Origin: Candidatus Gastranaerophilales bacterium
GTDB taxonomy: Bacteria > Cyanobacteriota > Vampirovibrionia > Gastranaerophilales > Gastranaerophilaceae
Assembly (NCBI GenBank): GCA_928722015.1
Contig: CAKMWI010000008.1
Coordinates: 248,001-312,000 of the forward strand
Direction of reading: 5' to 3'
DNA length: 64,000 bases
The number at the start of each line of letters is the position of its first letter. The first letter of the stretch is position 1. The position numbers and the translations under genes are program-made. The notes below the pieces were generated by a model. The model made no database searches. It had not been told where the DNA came from and was given only the letters and a program-made list of their open reading frames with translations. Below are positions 15,719 through 24,921 of this stretch, piece by piece.

Positions 15719-18244
15719 ATGTGTTTTTATAATAAGTATCATGAAAGTTTGTTTAAATGTTCAAAACCATATCAATATGTAGGTGGTGAATTTTTATCCC
15801 GAAATAAGGATTTTGAGTCAGCAAAGGTTAAATTTGCTCTTGCTTTTCCTGATAAATACGAAATTGGTATTTCAAATTTAGGGGTCAGGGTATTATATGA
15901 ATTGATTAATAATGTTCCGGAGTATATGTGTGATAGAGTGTATGCCCCAGAACCCGATTTCGTGCCTTATCCGTTGTATGCGCTGGAATCAAAGAAGGCT
16001 CTAAATGAGTTTGATGCAATTGGTTTTTCGCTTCAATATGAAATGGCTTATCCTACAGTTTTAAAAATGCTTGAGATGTCGGGTATTCCTTACAGAAATG
16101 TTGACAGAGCCGATAGTGATCCTATAATTATAGCTGGCGGACCTTGTGCGTTTAATCCTCTTCCGCTTGCTGATTTTATTGATGTGTTTATGATTGGTGA
16201 TGGTGAAGATTCAATTATAGAAACCTGTAATATTTTAGCTCAGACTAAAGGTTTATCGCGTCAAGAGAGAATTAAGGCTTTATGTGAAGGTGAAAATTCC
16301 GGCAGATGGTCAAAATTAATTGGTGGTAAAGTAAAAAAAAGAATTGCTCAATTAACTTATGATACTGCATTAAAATCCTATCCTATACCTTTTTCATCTT
16401 CAGTTCAAGATAGGGCTGTTGTTGAAATTAGGCGTGGATGCGGCAGAATGTGCAGATTTTGTCAACCGGGTCATGTTACTTTACCTATTCGAGAAAGAAG
16501 TGCTGAGGATATTATAAAGATAACAAAAGAATTGGTTAAAAATACCGGTTATGACGAATACTCTTTACTTTCGTTATCATCGAATGATTATGCAAATATA
16601 AACGAAGTAATAAAGGAGTTATCGGTAGATTTTAATGATAAAAAAATATCAGTATCTCTTCCTAGTCAGAGAATAGACGGTTTTAATCTTGAACTTGCAA
16701 ACTTAGTTCAAAGTGTTAGAAAATCAACAATGACTTTAGCGCCTGAGGCAGGCAGTCAAAGGCTTCGTGATGTTATAAAGAAAAATATTACAGAAGACCA
16801 AATACTAAATGCTATATTGACTTTGTATGAAAATGGTTGGTCAAGGGTAAAATTGTATTTTATTTGCGGACTTCCAACAGAGACTATTGACGATATGGAA
16901 GAAATGGCCGAATTATTCAGAAAAATTCGATATAGAGCACGTCAGATAAAAAAAGAAAAAGATTTGAAACACTCTTTGGATTTGACATGTACATTGTCAA
17001 TATTTGTGCCTAAACCATTTACTCCATTCCAATGGTGTCCGCAAATGGATTTGGATGAGGTAACATCACATATTCATTATCTAATGGAGCAGGTAAAACA
17101 TATTAAAGGAGTAAAGGTTAATTATCATGAAAAGTATGTATCTTTACTTGAAGCAGTTTTGACACGTGGTGATGATTCTTTATGCAAATATGTTGAAGCT
17201 TTATACAAAAAAGGTTGCTATTTAGATGCTTGGGGTGAATATTTTGATAAAAACCTTTGGTTTGCTACGGCGGAGGAACTGGGAATTAATTTAAACGAGC
17301 TTGCGCAAACTCAATATTCAATTAATGATACCCTTCCTTGGGATTTTATAGACGTTGGTATAAATAAAGATTGGTTTGTTGATGAGTATAAGAAAGCTTA
17401 TTCTGTAAGTGCAACCTCTGAGCACATTGTTCCTACTTGTCAGCATAAATGTGTAAATTGTGGAGTATGTACTAATTTTAAAACTCACAAGGTTATGGAT
17501 AAACCTTTTGTAGCGAGTGCTGAAGCCCAAATTTTGGCCGGTGCTGAGCACATTGATCCATCTATTTGTCCTAAAGATATTAAAGAAACTTATCGGTATA
17601 GAATAAAATTGACTAAAACAGGTATTTTGAAATACTTTTCTCATCTTGATTGGCAAAATACTTTTTTCAAGGCTATAACCAGATCTGAGCTAAAGGTAGC
17701 TTTTTCTTACGGATATAATCCTACTATGAAAATTTCAATGGGTGTAGCATTGCCTTTATTCTGTGAAAGTACAACAGAACTTGTTGATATTGAATTATTA
17801 GAAAATGTTAGTCCTGATTTTGTTCAGTTTGAGTTGCAGAGGGTGCTGCCGAATGATTCAGACGTGATATGGGTTAAACAAATTGATAAATCGGCTGCTT
17901 CTATAGATCAAACCGTTTGTTGGGCAGAATATAAAGTAAAAATATTTAATTCTGCACTTTACGATTTTAATAAATTAGTATATAATACAGAAAAGGTTTT
18001 ATCTTCTGATGAAATTTTAATCGAGAAGAAAAACAAAAAAGGTTTAGTAAAAACAGTAAACATACGAACTTCAATTGGTTCACATCGTTTTGAAGATGAT
18101 TGTTTATTTATAGTATTAAAGACCGGCCAAGGGTCTGAGATCCCTCCTTTAAGAGCTGATGTTTTGATGAACATTATTGCACCGGATGTTGTTTTCGATA
18201 TTACGCGTGTCAAGTTCTTAACCGAGTCTTTGCATGAGTTATAG
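15719..18244 (+). CDS. B12-binding radical SAM protein (TIGR03960-type) with fused TIGR03936/DUF2344 domain
   Basis: This 841-residue protein has a B12-binding-like N-terminus (ALAFPDKYEIGISNLGVRVLYE; IAGGPCAFNPLPLADFID). Its radical SAM core has CGRMCRFCQPG near residue 240 (CxxxCxxC), then LAPEAGSQRLRDVI. Near residue 574 is a Cys cluster CQHKCVNCGVC. Residues about 620-840 are a TIGR03936-type domain (GILKYFSHLDWQNTFFKA; GYNPTMKISMGVALPL). The fused arrangement is known in Clostridia and relatives, typically just upstream of RNase G/E and L21 genes, as here. The substrate is unproven, and an RNA or ribosome modification has been suspected. It overlaps the 5' end region of the RNase reading frame. 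Confidence 0.9.
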   Translation: MCFYNKYHESLFKCSKPYQYVGGEFLSRNKDFESAKVKFALAFPDKYEIGISNLGVRVLYELINNVPEYMCDRVYAPEPDFVPYPLYALESKKALNEFDAIGFSLQYEMAYPTVLKMLEMSGIPYRNVDRADSDPIIIAGGPCAFNPLPLADFIDVFMIGDGEDSIIETCNILAQTKGLSRQERIKALCEGENSGRWSKLIGGKVKKRIAQLTYDTALKSYPIPFSSSVQDRAVVEIRRGCGRMCRFCQPGHVTLPIRERSAEDIIKITKELVKNTGYDEYSLLSLSSNDYANINEVIKELSVDFNDKKISVSLPSQRIDGFNLELANLVQSVRKSTMTLAPEAGSQRLRDVIKKNITEDQILNAILTLYENGWSRVKLYFICGLPTETIDDMEEMAELFRKIRYRARQIKKEKDLKHSLDLTCTLSIFVPKPFTPFQWCPQMDLDEVTSHIHYLMEQVKHIKGVKVNYHEKYVSLLEAVLTRGDDSLCKYVEALYKKGCYLDAWGEYFDKNLWFATAEELGINLNELAQTQYSINDTLPWDFIDVGINKDWFVDEYKKAYSVSATSEHIVPTCQHKCVNCGVCTNFKTHKVMDKPFVASAEAQILAGAEHIDPSICPKDIKETYRYRIKLTKTGILKYFSHLDWQNTFFKAITRSELKVAFSYGYNPTMKISMGVALPLFCESTTELVDIELLENVSPDFVQFELQRVLPNDSDVIWVKQIDKSAASIDQTVCWAEYKVKIFNSALYDFNKLVYNTEKVLSSDEILIEKKNKKGLVKTVNIRTSIGSHRFEDDCLFIVLKTGQGSEIPPLRADVLMNIIAPDVVFDITRVKFLTESLHEL

Positions 18245-18257
18245 TAAAGGAATTTGT

Positions 18258-20165
18258 ATGAGCGACAAAAACAGAAATACCAACCAAAGTGTTGAGAAAA
18301 AAATTGTTATTGCAGAAAGAGATAATATTGCTGCAGTTTTAGAAAATAAAAAAGTTACCGATTTTTTTATACATCGTGGTGAAGTTTTACTGGGAGATGT
18401 ATATCTTGCGACTGTAGATAATATTCTTCCAAGTATAGATGCGGCATTTGTGAATGTCGGTACTGATAAAATGGGCTTTTTACATGCTCAAGATGTAATG
18501 GGTAAAGGTACTCTGAAAGAAAAATTATCACCAAAACAGAAGCTTGTAGTTCAAGTAGTAAAAGAGCCTACCGGTCATAAAGGGCCAAGAGTTACTACTG
18601 AAATAAGTTTGCCTGGCAGATTTTTAGTTCTTATGCCTAACGAGCCTGGTGTGAGTGTTAGTAAAAAAATTGAAAATTCAAAGGAACGAGCACGACTAAA
18701 AGCTATTATAAATTTAATAAAACCTGTTGGAGTTGGTGTTATTATTAGAACTGAGGCAGAAGGTCAATCAGAAGCTGATATTCAAGAAGATTTAGAAATC
18801 TTATTAGAAAAATGGAATAATATTATTACTTCTGCTGAAACTCTGACTCCTCCAAATTTAATATACAGAGATCAAGATTTGTTATACCGAGTTATAAGAG
18901 AAGCTTGTACTGATGATGTCAAGGAAATTATTGTTGATACTCCGTTTGCGTTAAATCGTGTTCAGACAATTCTTCAAAATTGGCATATTTCAAAAGGCGT
19001 GCAAGTTACCTTATATAAAGGTACGGAACCGCTTCTTATTGCAATGGATATTCACAAAGAAATAAAGGCTGCGCTTAATGTTAAAGTTAATATGCCATCA
19101 GGTGGATATCTATTTATACAACAAACAGAAGCTTTGACTGTTATTGATGTTAACAGTGGGAAATTTATAAGCTCTGCAACTCAGGATGAAACTATTTTAA
19201 AAACAAATATAGAGGCTGTTCATGAAATTGCTCGCCAGTTGCGCCTAAGAAATATTGGCGGTATGGTTATTGTTGATTTTATTGATATGATGTCAAGGGC
19301 AGATAAGCTTGCAATGATGGAAGAATTAGAAATTGCTTTAGAGCCTGATAAAGCAAAACCTCAAATTGGGCAGTTGTCTGATTTAGGACTTGTTGAATTG
19401 ACCAGACATCGTCAAGGACAGTCTTTATCTGAAATATTTACAAAAAAATGTCCACACTGTCAGGGTAGTGGGTATTCAATGGTTGAGTTTAATTTTGCTA
19501 CACCGACTGCTGAGGGTGAATACCGTGCTAAGGCTGCAAAATTAAAATTACCGACTGGTAATTTCAAAAAGAATAATAAATTCAATAATAAAAATGTTCA
19601 ACCGCAGCCTGCGCAAACTGATGTTGCTCAGGAACAACCTCAAAAGCTTGCAATTGAGACAGAACCGTCAGTGGTTGCAGCTGAAGAAATTATTAAAAAA
19701 GAAAATAATAAGCGAAATAGAGGTAAAAAGAATAAATTTGATAAGGCTAAAGTTCAGCAGGATGAACAACAAGAAAATATTACTCAATCTTCAGTTTCAG
19801 CAGAAGAGAATAAGATTGCTGAAAATCTTGTACCACAAGATGTTGCTGAGCATATACAGACAGATGTTACTCAAAATGTAGAGATTCCTGTTTCAGAAGA
19901 GCCTGAAATTGTTCAGCCTGAACCAAAAATTAAAGGTAAATCTAGAAAAAGAAGGGCAGCTAAAAAATCTACTGAATCGGTAGAGGAAAATATGCAACCA
20001 CAAGTTGAAGAATCAAATATTGAACTGCCTAAGACTGAAATAGAAGATGTTCAAGAAGCTCCTGTTGCTGATGAAACACCTAAAAAGAGATCAAGACGTC
20101 CTAACCGTGGAGCGTCAAAGGCTTCTCGCAGAACAAAGAAATCTGGTGAGGTAAGTGAAGAATAA
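18258..20165 (+). CDS. rng: Ribonuclease E/G
   Basis: This 635-residue protein has an N-terminal S1 domain (about 30-120; RGEVLLGDVYLATVDNILPS, AFVNVGTDKMGFLHAQDV) and the catalytic DNase I-like core, with ALTVIDVNSGKF near residue 296 and GMVIVDFIDMM near 338 supplying the two metal-binding Asp. The zinc-link motif KKCPHCQGSGY is near 397. After about residue 430 comes a roughly 200-residue Lys/Glu/Gln-rich tail ending in Arg/Lys clusters, resembling RNase E scaffold tails more than compact RNase G. It processes rRNA and mRNA. ATG 18258 is chosen because AAAGGA lies 7 nt upstream. An in-frame ATG at 18234 has none. Confidence 0.92.
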   Translation: MSDKNRNTNQSVEKKIVIAERDNIAAVLENKKVTDFFIHRGEVLLGDVYLATVDNILPSIDAAFVNVGTDKMGFLHAQDVMGKGTLKEKLSPKQKLVVQVVKEPTGHKGPRVTTEISLPGRFLVLMPNEPGVSVSKKIENSKERARLKAIINLIKPVGVGVIIRTEAEGQSEADIQEDLEILLEKWNNIITSAETLTPPNLIYRDQDLLYRVIREACTDDVKEIIVDTPFALNRVQTILQNWHISKGVQVTLYKGTEPLLIAMDIHKEIKAALNVKVNMPSGGYLFIQQTEALTVIDVNSGKFISSATQDETILKTNIEAVHEIARQLRLRNIGGMVIVDFIDMMSRADKLAMMEELEIALEPDKAKPQIGQLSDLGLVELTRHRQGQSLSEIFTKKCPHCQGSGYSMVEFNFATPTAEGEYRAKAAKLKLPTGNFKKNNKFNNKNVQPQPAQTDVAQEQPQKLAIETEPSVVAAEEIIKKENNKRNRGKKNKFDKAKVQQDEQQENITQSSVSAEENKIAENLVPQDVAEHIQTDVTQNVEIPVSEEPEIVQPEPKIKGKSRKRRAAKKSTESVEENMQPQVEESNIELPKTEIEDVQEAPVADETPKKRSRRPNRGASKASRRTKKSGEVSEE

Positions 20166-20460
20166 GTTTTATAATAGTATAGGATATGCAATGTTAGTAA
20201 TGCTGTTATGCACTACTAACATTGCTTTTGCTAATAATTCTAATATTGCTGTGATAAAGCCGATTGCAGTTAAGTTCCTCCTAGTGATGATAGCCGTTGT
20301 GTTATGTTCCGTTTTGATGTTTGTTGGGTTATCTTTGTATAACAGATTTTTTGTTGCTGCTCAAATTAAGGATTTTAAGTTGAGCAAGGATTCTTTGAGG
20401 ACTCCTAAAGATTGTGATGATGCTATTATGATGTTTATTACTAAAAACAGGTTAAAATAA
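20155..20460 (+). CDS. Hypothetical small membrane protein with N-terminal signal
   Basis: This 101-residue protein starts at GTG 20155, 11 bp inside the RNase gene, behind GGTGAGGTAA, so it is probably translationally coupled. Residues 1-26 look like a signal peptide ending AFA. Residues about 38-62 are a membrane helix (FLLVMIAVVLCSVLMFVGL). The C-terminal 40 residues are polar and end KNRLK. I do not recognise the family. With the next gene it forms a pair of small envelope proteins between the RNase and serine dehydratase genes. Confidence 0.65.
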   Translation: MKNKFYNSIGYAMLVMLLCTTNIAFANNSNIAVIKPIAVKFLLVMIAVVLCSVLMFVGLSLYNRFFVAAQIKDFKLSKDSLRTPKDCDDAIMMFITKNRLK

Positions 20461-20463
20461 ATT

Positions 20464-20685
20464 ATGAAGTATGCATTCGGAGTATTAGAGCTAGTAATTG
20501 TTATTGTTGTCATTACAATTTTATATTTTACTTGTTTCCATTCAAATTACGGCAGATCAAATCCGTTTGATGATAATTCAAGAGTAAATACTCAATCGCA
20601 GCTTATTGATGATAAAATTAAGGATATAGAGTCTACCAAGGCATTAAAAGATAAAATTGAAAAAAATCTAAGAGAAGGAAATTAA
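20464..20685 (+). CDS. Hypothetical membrane-anchored small protein
   Basis: This 73-residue protein has one N-terminal membrane helix (VLELVIVIVVITILYFTCF) and then a soluble, charged tail rich in Asp/Lys (IDDKIKDIESTKALKDKIEK) that could form a short coiled coil. It lies 3 bp after the preceding gene, and its stop abuts the ATG of the serine dehydratase beta gene. Topology is probably N-in with the tail outside, or the reverse, and cannot be settled here. Function unknown. Confidence 0.6.
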   Translation: MKYAFGVLELVIVIVVITILYFTCFHSNYGRSNPFDDNSRVNTQSQLIDDKIKDIESTKALKDKIEKNLREGN

Positions 20686-21354
20686 ATGAAAAAATCAACT
20701 TTATTTGATATTATATCTCCGGTGATGATTGGTCCATCCAGTTCACACACTGCAGGAGCTGTCAGACTTGGTTTATTGGCAAGGAATATTTATAAAAATA
20801 CTCCTACAAAAGTTCTTTTTCGATTGTATAATTCGTATGCACATACAGGAAAAGGTCATGGTACGGAAAAAGGTTTGCTTGCCGGTGTTTTAGGCTTGCC
20901 CGTTGATGATAGAAGAATTCGAAATATATTCGAATCTGAACTGGCTAAATCTATTGATTATAAGTTTGAATATTATGATAATTTTAAATTGCATCCAAAT
21001 GCTGTAGATATTATATTTAGTGGTGAACATAAAATGTCTATATCCGGGGAATCGGTTGGAGCAGGGGAAATTGCAATTAGAAAAATTAATGATTTTAATG
21101 TAAAGTTAACAGGTAGGTATAATACGGTATTACTTGTTTATAAAGACATGCCTGGAATGATATCACAGGTAACTTCACTTTTACAGTATCATAATATAAA
21201 TATTGCGTCTTTAAATTGTGATAGAAGTGCAAAAGGTAAAGAAGCATCAATGATTATAAGTATAGATGGTCATATAGATACTACCGTTGTGGAAACTATA
21301 GAAGAAATTCCGGATGTTTATTTTGTCAGTTACATAGAAAAGTTGGAAAATTAA
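20686..21354 (+). CDS. sdaAB: L-serine dehydratase, beta subunit (iron-sulfur dependent)
   Basis: This 222-residue protein has the start STLFDIISPVMIGPSSSHTAG, which carries the serine-binding SSSHT signature, followed by FRLYNSYAHTGKGHGTE. The C-terminal 75 residues are an ACT domain (LLVYKDMPGMISQVTSLL). In this two-subunit form the beta chain pairs with the alpha chain that carries the 4Fe-4S cluster. The enzyme deaminates L-serine to pyruvate and ammonia, an oxygen-sensitive reaction typical of anaerobes. The alpha gene follows after 2 bp. Confidence 0.95.
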   Translation: MKKSTLFDIISPVMIGPSSSHTAGAVRLGLLARNIYKNTPTKVLFRLYNSYAHTGKGHGTEKGLLAGVLGLPVDDRRIRNIFESELAKSIDYKFEYYDNFKLHPNAVDIIFSGEHKMSISGESVGAGEIAIRKINDFNVKLTGRYNTVLLVYKDMPGMISQVTSLLQYHNINIASLNCDRSAKGKEASMIISIDGHIDTTVVETIEEIPDVYFVSYIEKLEN

Positions 21355-21356
21355 TA

Positions 21357-22244
21357 ATGGATACAAGTATAAATACTTTTGAACAATTACAAGATATGTG
21401 TATATCACATAATAAAAAAATATACGAAATTGCACAGGAAAATATGGCAAAAGAATCTGATATAACGGTTGAACAAGTCAGATGTTTTGTCAACAGAAGC
21501 CTTTATGCAATGAAAGATGCAATACAGTCTGGTTTGGCCAGTAAAGAGCTTTCTATGAGCGGGATGTGTGGCCAAGATTGCTATAAAGTGCAAAAAAGAT
21601 ATAAAGTTGAGCGCTCAATTTTAGGACCTGTATGCGAAAAAATTTTAGAATATGCACTTGCAACAAGTGAAGAAAATATACGTATGGGAAAAATTGTTGC
21701 TTGTCCTACTGCCGGTTCATGCGGGATTCTTCCTGCTGCTCTTGTTGCTGTTAGTGAGGCATTTAATCATTCTGAAAGAGAACAGTTGAATGCATTGATT
21801 ACTGCTGGTGAAATTGGTAGAATTATTTCTATAAAGGTTTCTCTGGCAGGTGCTGTAGCCGGTTGTCAAGCTGAATGTGGGGTGGCTTCAGCTATGAGTG
21901 CTGCCGCAGTTTGTCAACTTAGAGGCGGTACAATATCTCAAATATTAAATGCTGCGGCGCTGGCAATGAAAAATTTATTGGGTTTGACTTGCGATCCTGT
22001 AGCAGGGTTGGTTGAGGTTCCTTGTGTAAAGCGAAATCCGTTTTTGGCGGTTCATGCTATCACGGCTGTTGAGCTTGCTCTTGCTGGTGTTGAGTCTAAA
22101 ATTCCATTTGATGAAATTATTGATGCTATGGAACAAACCGGTGCCTTGATGTCTCCTACCTTAAAAGAAAGTTCACAAGCAGGTTTGGCTGCTACGAAAA
22201 CTGCATTGGAAATACAGAAACAAGTTTTTGGTACAAATTACTAA
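21357..22244 (+). CDS. sdaAA: L-serine dehydratase, alpha subunit (iron-sulfur dependent)
   Basis: This 295-residue protein carries the cluster-ligand cysteines in PTAGSCGILPAALV, AGCQAECGVASAMSA and CDPVAGLVEVPCVKRN, all intact. The alpha chain binds a 4Fe-4S cluster whose unligated iron activates the serine hydroxyl for elimination. It completes the enzyme with the beta chain encoded 2 bp upstream. The pair supplies pyruvate from serine and suggests amino-acid fermentation. A weak hairpin follows at 22260-22281. Confidence 0.95.
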   Translation: MDTSINTFEQLQDMCISHNKKIYEIAQENMAKESDITVEQVRCFVNRSLYAMKDAIQSGLASKELSMSGMCGQDCYKVQKRYKVERSILGPVCEKILEYALATSEENIRMGKIVACPTAGSCGILPAALVAVSEAFNHSEREQLNALITAGEIGRIISIKVSLAGAVAGCQAECGVASAMSAAAVCQLRGGTISQILNAAALAMKNLLGLTCDPVAGLVEVPCVKRNPFLAVHAITAVELALAGVESKIPFDEIIDAMEQTGALMSPTLKESSQAGLAATKTALEIQKQVFGTNY

Positions 22245-22259
22245 AGTGTGTAAATTGAA

Positions 22260-22281
22260 AGCTCCCAATTTATTGGGAGCT
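22260..22281. terminator. Probable terminator between sdaAA and the AAA+ gene
   Basis: A perfect 10-bp stem (AGCTCCCAAT with ATTGGGAGCT) has a 2-nt loop, which in practice means a 4-nt loop. The T-rich stretch is weak on both strands, so it may be a poor terminator. It lies between convergent genes. Confidence 0.6.
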
Positions 22282-22326
22282 ATTTAGCGCATATAGTATA
22301 TAAGAAGGATGAGGAAAACTTTAATT

Positions 22327-23859
22327 TTATTTTATAAATCCGACCGGATTTCTAGTTGATTTTTTATTCTGGGTTTTAAATTGCTCAATTGCGTTTAAAA
22401 AGTCTTGATGTGATATTTTTGCATCTTTCATAATGTTTTCATCAAATGTTCCATTATTCATTTTTTCATAGACTCCAAGGCGAGTCATCATATTTTCTCT
22501 GGCCTGCTTAGTAATATAAAGAATATCACTACCTACAGCTTTGATATCATATAATTTATTTACTAATTCCTCTTTGTTGATGTCTTCAGCAAGGGGTTTG
22601 CCATTTGTATGGATATCTAATATTGCTTTTACTCCTTCTTTATCAGGAGGTCCCATGTAGATATGCTTACTTAGCCTTTCTGATCTTTTTAGCGCAGGAT
22701 CAAGCATATCATATCTGTTTGTTAGACCAATAATATATACGTTATCCCCATTTTCATGTATATCTGTAATACATGTTAGCAGTTGATCAATTAATTTGTC
22801 TCCATAATTATCTCCACGCCCGCGAGAAGCTCCTATAGCATCAATTTCGTCAATTACACCTATTGATGGTTGATTTTCTTTAAGCCCATCAAAAAAAGCT
22901 CTTACGTTACCCTCAGATTCACCGACCCATTTTGACTGAAAAGCTGTGCCGCTTATATATGAGCTGTTTACATTTGCCTCATTGGCAAGGGCTCTGCAGA
23001 TTGCTGTTTTACCGGTTCCAGCCGGACCATGTAATATAAATCCTCTGGTAATATCCTCAGGTGCAAATGCTGAAGGATATTTTATTGGAAACAGTATACT
23101 CTTTTTTAATTCTTCGATGGCTTTATCCTGACCGCCAATCTTTGAAAATGTTAATTTAGCTACAGGGGTTTGGGCCTGTAAAATTTTTTTAGAAATAGTT
23201 CTTTTGTTTAATTTAGCAAGTTCTTGTTGTACTTCTTCTGAAAAATCCAAAACCTTAGAAAAGCCAGCTTTCATTGCGCTTAGGTCATGTTTTGGTTTAT
23301 CTTTTATGTGCAAAACATCATTTGCTATTTGAATAGTGTCATTGTTTACTATATAAAAACTATCTCCTGGATCCAAGTAATATTGGCGTCCACCGGTTAT
23401 CAATGATAATTTTTTATCATTGATGTTCAACAGTTCGATGTCTCCCATCGAATTTTTGATAAATGCATAATTTCGTTCCAGTGAACTTTCTGGCATAAAT
23501 ATTTCTTTTTTTATAGCTTGGGCAAGTTTTTTCAAATTTTTATGCAGTGAAATTTGTGCTTGATTAAAGTCTTTACCAAGAACAATAATTTCGCCATGTT
23601 TTAAGGTTTGAAATAAACTGGCCAATCTCTCTTCTACCGGGAATTGGTGCAATAATGCTATTGCAGCTTTGTTGACATCATTTGGGTTTGCTCCAAATGA
23701 TATACTTTTTTTATTTATCAAATCTTTGCCATAGCTGTAATTTGAGATTTCAGTTATTTGTTTGGCAGTTGTTTGCACTTGCATGTGTGGGGTTATTGTA
23801 TTATTTGCTGATTTATTGTAATTTACATGTTCTACTATGTTGATTTTTGATATTTGCAT
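22327..23859 (-). CDS. AAA+ ATPase with lineage-type N-terminal ISFGA segment
   Basis: In this 510-residue protein the N-terminal 60 residues are polar and end KKSISFGANPND, a motif I associate with many proteins of this lineage. Residues about 60-230 form an unassigned domain. A complete AAA module follows: Walker A GPAGTGKTA near 278, Walker B IGVIDEIDAIGASRG near 336, sensor-1 IGLTNRYDMLDPAL, then RSERLSKHI with candidate arginine fingers. It resembles FtsH/katanin-type ATPases but has no membrane helix and no HExxH protease motif. It may remodel an unknown protein. GAGG lies about 10 nt before ATG, and an inverted repeat lies upstream at 23923-23947. Confidence 0.8.
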   Translation of the reverse strand: MQISKINIVEHVNYNKSANNTITPHMQVQTTAKQITEISNYSYGKDLINKKSISFGANPNDVNKAAIALLHQFPVEERLASLFQTLKHGEIIVLGKDFNQAQISLHKNLKKLAQAIKKEIFMPESSLERNYAFIKNSMGDIELLNINDKKLSLITGGRQYYLDPGDSFYIVNNDTIQIANDVLHIKDKPKHDLSAMKAGFSKVLDFSEEVQQELAKLNKRTISKKILQAQTPVAKLTFSKIGGQDKAIEELKKSILFPIKYPSAFAPEDITRGFILHGPAGTGKTAICRALANEANVNSSYISGTAFQSKWVGESEGNVRAFFDGLKENQPSIGVIDEIDAIGASRGRGDNYGDKLIDQLLTCITDIHENGDNVYIIGLTNRYDMLDPALKRSERLSKHIYMGPPDKEGVKAILDIHTNGKPLAEDINKEELVNKLYDIKAVGSDILYITKQARENMMTRLGVYEKMNNGTFDENIMKDAKISHQDFLNAIEQFKTQNKKSTRNPVGFIK

Positions 23860-23922
23860 TCTCTTATTACCTCAAAGTCTGTTTTGCTCCTAGAGATTAT
23901 TAACTAACAAGAAATAATAACC

Positions 23923-23947
23923 CTACTACATACTACTTATGTAGTAG
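23923..23947. repeat. Inverted repeat upstream of the AAA+ gene, possible operator
   Basis: CTACTACAT and ATGTAGTAG form a perfect 9-bp inverted repeat with a 7-nt spacer (ACTACTT) that itself resembles a half-site. It lies about 65 bp before the AAA+ start, where a promoter would be expected. It could be a regulator site or a hairpin in the leader. Confidence 0.5.
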
Positions 23948-24017
23948 AATATCTTTTTTTATTACTTTTGTCAAGCTAATCAGGTAGATTAAAAATAGAT
24001 AATATCTGCTTTATGTT

Positions 24018-24187
24018 TATAATGCTACAATAATAGTAGTTTATACACTAATTGCAACTTTACAATTTGTAATAATTATTCCCTGAAGTTATTTTATGTG
24101 TTATTGAAATATCTATTAATTAATTTAGTGTATCAGCAATTGCAAAAAAAAAAATAAAAAAGACGATTATATAAATCGCCTTTTTTA
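24018..24187 (+). ncRNA. Candidate small RNA ending at an intrinsic terminator (weak)
   Basis: This gap holds no credible reading frame. A TATAAT box (24018-24023) is followed by a long-range 9-bp pairing, ATACACTAA (24043-24051) with TTAGTGTAT (24125-24133), and then by a terminator at 24156-24186. No good -35 box is visible. The arrangement would suit a transcript of about 150 nt, but no known RNA family is recognised, and the AT-rich sequence makes chance pairing easy. Confidence 0.2.
24156..24186. terminator. Bidirectional terminator-like hairpin in the 23.9-24.3 kb gap
   Basis: The stem AAAAAAGACGATT with AATCGCCTTTTTT has one A-C mismatch and a 5-nt loop. It has long A and T runs, so it could act on either strand. 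No annotated gene ends at it, which implies an unannotated transcript nearby. Confidence 0.65.
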
Positions 24188-24312
24188 TTTACCACAGAAT
24201 TTATGAGTTCAGAATTTGGTTGCTTGACAATATAGTGTAAATTTCTTGCAAGTACAAGTACAGGAAAATATTTTTGAAATATTTATGGTAATATAAAGAA
24301 AAAGGAGTTGAT

Positions 24313-24759
24313 ATGAAAAAGGTACTTACAATCCTGCTTATGTCTTTTATATTTCAAAGTTCTGTTTATGCTGATACTGTCATGAGCCGAGTAATGAATA
24401 GTTGGAAAGGAGAAAGTATTGATGTGGTAATAAAGCATTGGGGGTATCCTAATGAAGAGAAAAACATTGCAGGTCATAAGTTGTTATACTGGTATCAGAA
24501 CCAAAACCCTCAATATGTGCAAACTTCCGCTTATACTGGAAGTATAACACAAAGTTACTGTACCAGAATTTTGGAGGTAAATGAACATAATATAGTAAGT
24601 TCATGGCAATATGAAGGTAATAGTTGCCCAAATTTTTATTTTACTAGTCAAAGTTGGGTAAATCCTAATAATGATCCTTGGCAAATAGAAAAATTACAAA
24701 GAAAATTACTAAAGCAAGAAAAAAAGAAACTAAATAATGAGAAGCAAGATAAAATATGA
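24313..24759 (+). CDS. Secreted hypothetical protein
   Basis: This 148-residue protein has a clear signal peptide (MKKVLTILLMSFIFQSSVYA, cleaved before DTV). The mature part begins with MNSWKGESIDVVIKHWGYP, followed by KLLYWYQNQ, two cysteines about 26 residues apart (SYCTRILEV; GNSCPNF) that could form a disulfide, and SSWQYEG. This pattern (a short SWxGxxxxxVIxxWGxP block, then Cys-rich WxxEGN) occurs in uncharacterised secreted proteins of other Gram-negatives. The C-terminal 25 residues are Lys-rich. AAAGGAGTT precedes ATG. It stands alone. Function unknown. Confidence 0.75.
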   Translation: MKKVLTILLMSFIFQSSVYADTVMSRVMNSWKGESIDVVIKHWGYPNEEKNIAGHKLLYWYQNQNPQYVQTSAYTGSITQSYCTRILEVNEHNIVSSWQYEGNSCPNFYFTSQSWVNPNNDPWQIEKLQRKLLKQEKKKLNNEKQDKI

Positions 24760-24921
24760 AAAACTGTTTCTGTGATAACAATTAAATAGATGCAATTTCT
24801 ATTTATTCAGTAATTTGTATAAATGCCCTTTAAAAATATTTTTCAGCACATCTATCATAACAGATAAACTCGTGCCAAAATATTTATTATCTATGTAAAC
24901 AATATTTTTTTACGTACAATA
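24760..24921. other. Intergenic stretch without a gene
   Basis: I see no credible reading frame. An AT-only hairpin (TAAATAGA with TCTATTTA, 24783-24805) might end the upstream transcript weakly. The terminator of the tRNA begins at 24922. Confidence 0.4.
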
